Source of the DNA: an uncultured Prevotellaceae bacterium
GTDB lineage: Bacteria > Bacteroidota > Bacteroidia > Bacteroidales > Bacteroidaceae
Length of the DNA stretch: 41,192 bases
Direction: 5' to 3'
Assembly: GCA_902800185.1 (NCBI GenBank)
Contig: CADCDK010000023.1
Location: forward strand, 1-41,192
A program made the translations under genes and the position numbers. Shown here one piece after another: positions 7,955-19,900 of this stretch (position 1 is its first letter; the number at the start of each line of letters is the position of its first letter). The notes under the pieces are model-generated. The model was not told where the DNA came from. It ran no database searches and saw only the letters and a program-made list of their open reading frames with translations.

Positions 7955-10900
7955 ATGAAACGATATAGAGACCAGATCATCAGATACACCCTGCTACTCC
8001 TGCTGCTCATCAGCTGGAGCCAAGGTCTTTTTGCCGATACTGAATACATCATCCGCTATGTGTCACCCAATGGAGCGTTTACCAACGACGGCACATCGTG
8101 GGCCCAAGCCAAGAACAACCTGCAAAACGCCCTCGACGATGTCGATGCACTCATCAGGGGTAAGGATAGGATAGGCATCATCTACGTGCAAGGCTCGGAA
8201 GAGGGCATTGAGTATGTCCCCTCGCGCCGTTCCACCGACGATGCCGACGGTTCGGCATTCAACACCTCGTTCCGTATCTATGCCGGTATCTATGTGTATG
8301 GCGGATTCAAGGGCGACGAGGTGCCCGATGACCCCGAGCATCCTGAGCTGCTTCCGCAGCAGCGCATCATGAGCAACGACGAGACCTATGCCCACGTGGA
8401 GAGTGACATCGATGCCGACCGCATCGGTGAGACCGTGCGCCGATGGAACTTCAAGTACAAGAGCGTGCTGACCGGCAACCACTCGACCACGCCCTACAGT
8501 TTCCGCTACGATGCGACCCGCGGTGTCTATCAGACCAACTACCCGCTGAACAGCTACCACGTGGTGTGGTTCGGAACCAACGGAACCATCGACGTGGAGC
8601 CCGAGGACTTTTCCAGTCGCGACGACTATCCGCTGAGTGAAGAGAAATTCAACTCCATCTACCGCAAGGTGTCGGGGCATTACAAGGCCCTCGAGCGATT
8701 GGCGATTGTCGATGGCTTCACCATCGAGGGCGGCTACGCCAGTAGCACCAACCTCACCGGTCACGACCATACGGGATTCGGCGGTGGAGTCTATATGGTG
8801 AACAACTCCATGCTCCGCAACTGCATCGTCCACCACTGCTCTGCCACCCAGCGCGGCGGCGGTGTCTATATGGACGGCGGCGGTGAGGTGGAGCGATGCT
8901 ATATCCACACCTGCCAGGCCACGGGCTACGGTATGCAGCAGGGCTATGGCGGCGGTGTGTGTATCGACTACGACGGTTCGCTGGAACACAGCTATGTCAT
9001 CCAATGTGCCGCGCGTATCGGTGCCGGACTATCCATCTGCCATGTGCCCGACGAATATCCCGAGGAGTCGGCCTTAGCCCACGATCCCGTCTATGCCGCT
9101 ACCTATGCGGAGAAGGATGGCAACAAGGCCACACCCTACGACCCGCATGCCATGTCCACCCTCATCAGCAACTGCACCAGCAACGCCGAGGGTGCGGGCG
9201 TGTATCTGGACGAAGGTGGCACGCTGAACCACTGTTCGGTGGTGAACAACAAGTGCATCGGCCCCGATGTCATCTACTACGGACGACGGCACGGCCGCAC
9301 GGGTGGTGTCTATGTGCGCAACGGCGGCACCATCTACAACTCCGTGGCATGGGGCAACGAATGCGCCGTGAACAACGATGTGCAGTTTGCCGCCTTCAAG
9401 GAGGGCGAGAAGAAAATCAGCATCTACCACAGCGCCTTCTCAAAAAGTGACATCACCGACTGGGCTGCCGCCACCAAGGACGACATCATCTCCTTGGAGA
9501 ACGCCAACTACCCCTCGCCTGAACACAAGACGGGTAACTACCCCATGTTCAAGCAGCCCACCATCAATGCCGGCATCCAACATACGGCAGGTGTCGTCGA
9601 TCCGACTGCCAACGGCGACGGTGAGCCCTATCAACGTGTCTATAACTGGCACCCGCTGGCACTCTCCAGTCTGCGAGGCAAGGCCGTGCAAGTCACCGAC
9701 GCCGTGCAGAACGTTGCCGCCGAGATCATCCAAGCCCATACCGATGTCGATGTGGTAGGACGCCACTTTGAGAGCGTATCCTCCTGCGGTGCCCTCGCCC
9801 ACAGCTATCGTAACATCCAATTCGCCCTGCTCCCCTCGGTGGAACACTCAGAGGGTAGAGCTCCCTCGGAGACCACCAACATCCCCACCCTTTTCGTCGA
9901 TCCGAACCTGGTTGTGGCAGGTGGCACGAACACCGAGACCGAGACGGGCTTCCTCGACAGCGAACCCATGGGTGCCAGCTGGACACACCCCATGAACAAC
10001 CTGCCCGATGCCGTCTATTACTTCAAGCAATTCCTGCACGACGGCAAGTTCCGCGCCGAGGATGATGCCAGCCTGACCTACTACGAGATCAACGGGATCA
10101 GATACCCCCATGTGCAAATTGTGCTGAAGGAAGGTGTGATGACCGTTGCGGGGCAAGGCTCCTACGTCAGCGGAAACGCTCGTACCGGTTCTATCCGCCC
10201 GGGCAGTTGCATGCGTCTCTACGGAGGCTTTGCCACAAGCTTGGAGGATGTGGATCTGACTCTCCGTGATCCCCGTGTGTACGACACCGACCTTACCGCC
10301 GACGTGCTGCGTGGCGGCTATGAGAACAACTCCGTACACGTAGTTGCCATCGCCAACCAGCACGATGTCATCATCGATGGCTTCCGGCTTTTCTCAGGTA
10401 ACGCCAATGTGTCTGCCACGCCAGAGCCCGGACAGAGCGAGGAGGTTTGGCGCATGTACACCTCACTGGCCGACGGAGCAGGTGTCGTGGTGAACAATGC
10501 CATGTCTGCCGCCGACAAGCGACGCGACATGACAGGCAACATCCTGCGAAACACCGTCATCGCCAACTGCATCGCACCGGAAGGCGCTGCCGTCTATGTG
10601 AGCGGTGGTTACCAGCATGGCACCGAAGACCGTCTGTGCCGCGCGGAGCTCACCCTGGTCAACGACATCGTGCGTAACTGCACGGCGGGTGACCTCTACG
10701 GCGACCTCGAGCGCTATGTCGCCAAGCCCGACGACACACCGGCCACCATGCAGATTACCTTGGCGGGCATCATCACCGCCAACGGCAACGGCAAGATCTA
10801 TGCACGCAACTGCGACGTTGTCAACAACTGCGGATTCCCGTTCAAGTGCGACTCCGTAGCCGTCAACGCCACCTACGTCTCGGGAAGCATCGAAGCCTAC

Positions 10901-13900
10901 AACTCCGTCATCTTCAGTAACGGTCTGCGCGTCCACCAAGACCGCTCGAACATCACGAACACGGTGTTCTGCCCGAAGGAGAGCTGGTATAAGGTGACGG
11001 GAAAATACCTTTACATGGGCTATGACGTTCTCCTGCCCGATGATATTGTGGCAACCTTAGAGGCCAACCATATCCATCGTGTGCTGACACACAACCAGAA
11101 CGAGGACAACACCGACCTCTACCAACGTATTGACAACGGAAGCCAGCAAGGACTGTGGGGCAACGACCCCAGTCTTTCTGAAGAAATTCATGAAGCCACG
11201 AAAGTCAGGGTACACTATCCCTTCTTTGTGAACCCCTCCCGAAACGTCGGACACACCAACGGCAACGACCAGTCGTACTACGGCGGTAAGATCAACTACG
11301 AGCCCCTGCCCACCAACCCCATCGTCAACGCTGCCTGTAGCACAACCTACTCCGGACCAGGCCTCCTGCCCGACGGTTCACCCCACGCCATCGCATACGA
11401 CTTCGCATTGAAACCCCGTGACTTCGGTGGCGACCCCGACGTGGGAGCCATCGAGACCGAGCGACTGCTCAAGGGCGGTTCCGTCATCTATGTCACTCCC
11501 GATGGTGCCGGCCGGCGCGACGGTTCCTCTTGGGCCAACGCCATTGCCGGAAATACCGTCTATCTGCTTGACAACGTGGCTGGCCCCGGCCTCGCCCCCG
11601 GCGACCAGATAGACGCAGAACCTACCTGCGACCGCATTCTCGACAGCAGCGGCGACCCCGTGCTCACCACCGATGACAAGTACAATGGTGGCTTTGGAAA
11701 GGTCTGGATGAGTTCATACAACGTCAACACGACGACCAACACCACCTATTACGACTACATCACAGAAAAGAATGTCTATGTAGGCGGTGATGACGATGGA
11801 ACGGAAACCACCCTACGTACAGACGACTATGAAACCTCCATGGGGACTGTCTATACCTCCGTCCCCGTAGGTGGCTTCACCGTGGGCTACAACTATGACC
11901 CACGCTATCCCTACGGTGAAATATCGGGAGGCTCACGCTCCTTCTGGCGTGCGAACCCCTATCATTCCGGTTCAGACTGGAGCAATGCGGCAGGCTATAC
12001 AAAAGATCAACGAGATAAATTCATGACCGACTGCAATACCAACGGATGGATCAACAACAGCCGTCAGGAACGCTATGTGGGCGGATTGCAGTATGCCGTG
12101 GAAAAGGCGGCTGCCTATAACGCACTGGCTCCGGGAGATCCAGGGCGCATTGATGGTATTGACTCCGTGCAGGTATGGGTGAGCAACGGAAAATACACAG
12201 ACTATAAAGGCTTCGTGATGCGCGACAACACCACGGTCATGGGCAGCTTCCCCGCCAAAGACGGTGCTACGCCTGGCCTCAACGAGCGTCAGGCACTGAT
12301 GTCGGCTGTTATCGACATCCCCAAGTCGCTGCCCGCAGAGGAACTGGATGCTATAGACTACGAGACCATCCTACAGATTTCAGATACCGACCCCAAACAG
12401 GACAACAACAACCTGAACACGGATGCCGTGAAGTACTGGGACGATGATTTAGATCTGGAACAGACTGTCACGACGAACAGGGAGACAACAAGCGACCGCA
12501 CTATTACACACACCTACACCTGGCAAAGCACACCCACAGAAGAGGATGTGACAAGTACCTACTACCTGAATTCCAATTTCCACGATTCGGACATCACATC
12601 AGACGTTACTGATGGTGATAACCATGCTGTTACCTTCGGTACGGCAACGGAGCAAAAAGACTGCTGGCATCTCACTTATACCGGCGACGCCAGTACATCT
12701 GGAAGTAACGGTGTTATAGGACGGTACGAAGCAGACCAGATGTCAACAGAGAAGAATAATAACCAGAACATATACCAGGACGGATTATATGTTGCCAAAA
12801 CAACGAAGAACGAAATGTTCATCCGTAATGGTTCTTTGACGGGTGTTCATGTGTGGCAAGATATGAAAAATGTCCCCGCAGGAGATTATCATGTGACGGT
12901 GGACCTGAATGCGTATTATAGAAGCGGAACGACTGTCAAGAATACTAATGTTCCTACGGGAGTTACATTTATCATCACCAACGCTGCTGGCACTGATGTT
13001 GTCGAAGAAGCCATCAATGCCAAGAACAAGGTAGGTGCGAGCTTGAACCAGCACTTAACCCGTGCACAACTTTCCCGATATTCTTTCACATTCAATCAAC
13101 CCTCTGACGGCACGTTGAGCATTCAGATTCAAGTGGGCGCGTTGGACAACACGAAAGGCGACAACCGTGAGGTCTTGATGGCCAACTTCAAGCTTTATAA
13201 GGTTCGGCCGGTAGGATACTATGAGACCGCCACCTCCGATGTCCGGACACTCAAGGACGGCACAGAGGACGTGGAGAGCACGACCTCTGTCATCACAGCC
13301 ACTGTCAACAACCACCGCACCACCTTGCGCAAGCGCGTGCTGACGATGCCCGACATCTGCGTGCCCACCTACGGCGGTGGCAGCGTGGGCGACCCGACCG
13401 TGACCAATCGTGGCAAGTTTGAAGATCATTTAAGCCACACGCATAGAGTATTTGGCGAAACAAAGGCCAAAAGAACTTCTTGGGAGAACGCGTCTTACGT
13501 AAAAGAAGATCCTAACTATGTGGAGTACTCCGACGTGTTCTGGGACGGTTTCACCATCCGTCACGGCTTCATTTCCGAAGAAGCGATGGCCCATGGCGGC
13601 GGTGCCGGTGTCAATATGTATGAAGGAGCCCACCTCAAGAACTGCGTCATCATCAACAACATGACCTACTGTGAGCGTGTGAAGGGAACCGGTATCTTCT
13701 GCGACGGTGCCACCTCCACCATCGAAGGCTGCTTTGTGCTGGACAATACGAGTACGCACGGAGCCTTGGCAGCCGAACAGGACCAGAATCAGGTCTTCGC
13801 CGGCGGTATGTTCATGTACGAGGGCACCTGCTTCAACTCGCTCTTTGCCAAGAACTACTCCCACGGTTCGGCTGGCGGACTGGGCTTCTGCGTGGGACGT

Positions 13901-16900
13901 TTCTACAACAACACCATCGCCTACAACACCTGCAACCTGATTGAGGGTGGCCATTATAGCGGTGGTGCCATCTCGCTGGCCACCTCTTCCAGCCCCAACC
14001 TCTTCGTGGCCAACACCATTATCTACGGCAACAACGGTATCGCCATCCGTGACCGTAATACCGCTGTTGGTGATGTGAACCCCTTCCTCCACTGCTATGT
14101 GCAGTCAGAAGTGGCACAGCCCTATAATGCGACCAACAAGAACGTCACCAACTGGGCAGCTGGCGCAACGGGCAACTATGGTGTCGGAAATATCTATCTG
14201 AACGGTGTGGCTCCCTCGGCTGAAAACACGCCTTTCGCGGCTGACGTAGAGGGTGGCGTGTACAACAGCTCCGCCCCTGGTTCCAAGGTCAATAACGACT
14301 TCCGACTGCTTTCGACAAATATATATTGCATCAACAAGGGAACGGAGGACTTCGCAGGAACATTCTATACCGCACTTCGATATAAAGGCAAGAACGACGG
14401 GCAGATCAGAAGCAGTTTCGTCTATCAGAACGTGGAGAACGTGGAACTGCCCGACAACGACGTGGCCTTTGCCGACCGTGTACAGGACTGTCAGGTGGAT
14501 ATCGGTGCCTATGAGTATGACGGCACACGAGCCATCGAGCCTCATCTGTTCCCCAACGAGAGTCCGAAGAAAGCCGTGTTCTTTGTCACCCAGACCGGTG
14601 CGGGCATGGCAACGGCAGAGACCCCCGTCAACGCTGCCTGCTACCTGAAGTTCCAGAAGGTGCTCGATGCTGCCGGACGCTGGCGCTATGCCTCCTACTT
14701 CCATGCCAACAGCGACAGCCTTGATGCCGGCGCACAGAAATACAACAACTTCGACGAGACGATGCTCCGACAGGAACTCCTTGATGCCGGTGTAGGCGCA
14801 AGCCTCAACGATGCCGCCATCACCGCCGAGCTACTGAATCTGAAAGACTATGAAGTCATCGTGCGACTGGAGGGTGAAAACGGGTCTGGCTTCTCCTACA
14901 TCCCCACACGAAGCACCAATACCAACACCGAGCTGGTGAACGAGCTGGAACGCTCACTCATCGTGCCTCACGGCATCCACATCGAGGGCGGCTACGAGGC
15001 AGACTTCACTCAACCACGCGACATCTTAGGCCGTCCTACACACTTCAGCGGAGAGATTGCCAATGAAACCCTCGGCACACGAGGTAACGTCTATCATGTC
15101 GTCACCTTCACCAACGACCTCTTTGACATCCACGAGAAACTCATCGGCTCAGGCGGACAGCTCACCTACCTCGGCGACAAGTCGCGCTTCGATGACGACC
15201 AGACCGAGGTGGAGAATCACCGCACGCTCCTCGACGGACTGTTCATCCAGGATGGTGAGGCCACCGGTTCTAGCACCGAACACCAGAGGGGAGCCGGTGC
15301 CGTCGTGACCAAATTCGCCCATATACGCAACTGCGTCATCCAAAACAACACTGCACAAGGACCTGGCGGCGGTCTCTATCTCGAGCCGCAGGCACTTGTC
15401 AGTGGTTGCATCGTGAAGAACAACTCGGCCATGCAGGGCGGTGGACTCTACGTGGAAGAACCCGCCGAGAGCAGCTCATCAACCTTCGTACACATCATTG
15501 CAACGACGGTCGTTGACAACACCGCCACACAGAATGCAGGCGGATTGTGGTTCCAGACCAACGTGCGCGCCAACTCATCGGCGTTCTGGCGCAACAGTGC
15601 CAGCGACTACGGAAACGTGGCGGGAACCTTTGCAACGGGTCTGACACAGGTGGTGGAGAACTACCCGATGAACTATTGCGGCGTGGGCTCACGCCGTGTG
15701 GCAGGTGTGAACAACATCGAGCTGCCGTCGGTAGCCAGCGAGGGTTGCCGATGGAATCCCACACTGCCCTATGAAACCTCGGGAACGGGTGAAATCTACT
15801 TCCCCATCACCGAGTCTTCCGTGCTCGGACGTTCCGGCATGACATACTCTGCCTACAACAGCTTCCGGGCCCAATATCCCACCTTGGAACTGACTGACAT
15901 CTTCGGACTGAACCGCATGGAACAGGAGGATGACGAACTCATGACCCTTGCCGACGCATCCACCTACACCAAGGTGAAGAAAAACAATGCCTTCATTGAG
16001 ATGGGTGCCCGTGTGATGAACGGAAGCTTCGAGGTGAAACTCGAATACAAGCACGTGCTGAAACGCCTCTTTGTGACCACCACCGAGCGACTGCCGACCG
16101 ATGCTGCCCTGACGCTCCAGAACAATACCGTAGAGAACGAGATTCTCCTCATGGGAGATGCCTGGACAAGCCTCACCGCCGGAGAGAAAGCTGCCAAGAG
16201 AGCAGAGCTGGAAGACAAGGTGGCAACCTATAAACAGATGGGAAGCTCGTTCCTGAACCCCTTCCACCGACTGGGTGATGCGCTGGAATATATTATTAAG
16301 GTACGCAAGGAGATGGTGGAGAAGTATGACGCCACCTATACCATCGGCGAGCACTTCAAGGACGTGCGCTTCGAGGTGTTCCTTTGCGGTGGCACCTTCC
16401 ACCCCTTCCGTGATGCTCACGGCAGACAGGGCGAGGCGCGCGCCAACACCTTCGTGGTGCCCGAGGAAGTGACCATCGTGGGCGGTGTGAACCATGAAGA
16501 GAGTGGACACGCCTACTGTCAGGAGACAACTGGAACCCTCACCGTGGCAGGACTCGAGATGAACCCCGCCTCAACCTATCTCATCCGCAGCGAGCGCGAC
16601 CACATGGACCGCAACGGTAACCACGTGCGAGAGCCCTGGGAACTGACGGAGCAGACCATCCTCAACGGCAACGCCGTGACGGGCGATGCCAAGACCAACG
16701 TCTATCATGTCATCACCTGCTTCCCCGATAAGGATCAGGTGGGATTGTTGCCGACAAGACGTAAAGAGGGAGGCACGGAACTGGCAGAAATGTTCGTGGG
16801 TGTGGCACCTTCCAATGGAGACCTCCTGAACAACTTGGAGGAGGAGTCGCAGGAGAGCAAGGACGCCCGCACCATCATCATCGACGGTGTGACCATCATG

Positions 16901-19900
16901 GGCGGACACGCCAACAACATTGAGGACGAGGACAAGGCGGACAACTTCCAGAAGCTCACCTACTTCCGCGGTGGCGGCCTCTTGGTGGAGGGCAACTGGA
17001 ACGACTCCTTTAACACCATGAACGCCCTGCCCGATGTGCTGGGCGCGGCCAGGCGCGACATCCCCGTGATGATGACCGCCTGTACCTTCAAGGACAACAC
17101 GGCCGCCAACGGTGGTGCTGTTTACTCCAACGGTACGTTCCACGCCTTCAGCTGCCATTTCACGAAAAACCAGAGTGAAGGCCCGATGAACACGGAGGAC
17201 CAGAAGTTTATTCCCTGGACGGCAGGCGGAGCCATCGCCTCCAACTACGAGTTGCACCTGTGGAACTCGCTCTTTGCCAACAACGAGGCCAAGAAAGGAA
17301 CCTACAATATTCTGCAAAACATGAGAGAGGAGATGGACGGCGAGACACCCGTCACCATCACCAACCCCATCCTGAACGCCAATGCCCGTCAGGGCTACGG
17401 CGGTGCCATCAGTTTGTCGGAGACGGGACTGGCCCGTATCTGCAACTGCGACTTCGTGCGCAACAAAGCGGTGGCATATCCCGCACTCTATAACTTCCTC
17501 GACAACAACCTGCGCGCCGTTTCCAGTATGGCAGACCCGCTCTCCAGCAGTTACTATGGCAAGGGATGGCACTTCGCCGTGAACACCATCTTCTGGGGCA
17601 ACGAGGCGACAGCCACCGAGATTGCCACTGCCAATGGAATTGAGGACGAGTATTATCAAGATATCTATGGTGTGAACGATGGAGAAGCCATCATCACTGA
17701 CTGGAAAGAGATGGGCACAGGAGACGAGCGTCTGCCCAAGCATGTGGCCAACTTCGGTCCGAAGCTCGACGTGGCAACCCTGACGTTCTGCTCCTATGAG
17801 GAGGGAACGGGTCGTGAGGGTACCGTGTGGTGGAGCAACCAGGGACACGCCAAGGCCTCTCCCATCCTACCCAAAGACTACCACGACGGTCAGGGCGTGA
17901 TTGACGGTCTGACCCGTCTGTACCAAGGCCGTTTCACCGACGTGCTTGACGACTACTTCGGCTACTATCCCAACGGTTCGCCGGAAACGCCCTTCTACAA
18001 GGAAAGAAATGACAGCCTCGTGCCCTGTGCCATGGACGACCCTGCCGTCCTGCTGGAAGGTGTCACGCCGACCGAAGAGCAGATAAGAAGTGCCGTGGCC
18101 TACAACTACAACCTGGTTTTGGAGTCGGAGAACGCCACGCCTGGCGGTCCGTACTTCGTGCTGCCTTCACTGGCATCTGGTGTCGATGGCTACATGGAGA
18201 CCGCCGACTGGCTGGTGGCACGTCTGAACAACTCCGTCGATACAGGATGGGGATACCTGAAACAGGAGGTCACCACACAGGTGGATGAGGAAGGCTACAC
18301 GACAGGACTCTATGAAACCACCCTGTTGGACAAGAGCGAGAATCCCGTGACAGGTGCTACAGACCAGTATGAGGACCTCTTCGGAGAGGGCTTCTACAAC
18401 CTGCACTCAACAAATATCCACAGGCGCTTCGAAGATGTCGGCTTCCCGAACCTGCTGCCCATTGGCGATGACTACTACATGGAGTACTCGCGAGACGGTG
18501 AGGGCGCACCCACCAACATGCGGCGCATCTCCACCCACCCGAAGGCCGGCGTACAGGATGTGTACATCGACATGGGTATCTACGAGTACCAGTACGTGCA
18601 GCTGACCACATCGGGCGACGAGATGGACGTGATCTGGGTGGCAGAGACACAGAACGAGGGCGTGACCCCCGACGGCTCCACCTGGGAGAAGGCCACCAGC
18701 GACCTGCAGGGTGCCATCGAGACCCTGCTGCTCTCGCGCAACGACCACGACAAGGTCATCAAGCTGAAAGGCGGAAGATACTCGCCCACCCACATGACGC
18801 AGAGTAACCACAAGGCCTTCTTTATCAACGTGCCCTCAAAGCAGGACGGTGTGACACTGCCCGCCACGCTGGCTGGTGACGAAACCCACATCGTGAAGAG
18901 CCTGACCATCCGAGGCGGCTATCCCACGGAGGGCGTAGCCGATCCGCTTGACAACTTCGAGGACAAGCGCGACCCCGACCGATACCCCGTGACCTTCTCG
19001 ATGACCTATGAGAAAGGTAACATTGACCACCAGCTGGAACACCTCATCATCATCGAGGATGCAGAGAAGAAGGGAACCTTCGCCAACTACATGACGGGTA
19101 AGAACCCCGACTTCCTCGACGAGGTGATGCCCATCGTGTTCGAGAACATCTCGTTTGTGAACCCCTACGGCCATAACCATGATGACGGAGGTGCCGCCAT
19201 CTTCTATAAGGAACAGTTCCAGACGGTGCTTGATGACGGTACCTACTACAAGGCCAACGACCGCCTGTTGAAAGCCGCGGGAACAGGCATCCCGAAACTG
19301 CTCGTCAAGAACTGTAGTTTCATTGCCAACGGCAAATGTGAGAGAGTGTCGGCGGTGAACATCAAGAAGGGCGGCGGAGAGGCTCTCTTCGTCAACTCGC
19401 TCTTCCACAGCAACAGCGGCAATCCCATTGACGCGGTGAACACGAAGATGGTGAACTGCACCTTCGCCCTGAACGGCGGACACATGAACCTGACCGATGA
19501 AACGGAGTCATACCACGACGGAACCTCCGTCAGCACCTATGCCTCCGGCGTCTATAACTCCATCATCTGGATGGAGGACGAGGCACAGGACGACCCGGAT
19601 GAGAAGAAGATGTGGGACGGCGACCTGGAAGGCAGCAAGATGCAATACAACGCCTACACGCAATGGCTGACAGACCCGGGAGAGTTCTATGAGCCCACTG
19701 GTATTGTCGGCGAGCTTGCCAACCATAACACCCGCCTGTCAACGGAGAACAACAACGTGCTCTTCGGCCCGAACTTCATCGACCCCGTAGGAACCATTCC
19801 CGAAGAGGGAACAGCAGAGGAGAAGGCCCTGAGCCAAAAGCTGTCGCGCGACTTCAGGCTGAACCCCAGTGCGCGTATCCTCAACCAGGCAAGTGGCGAC

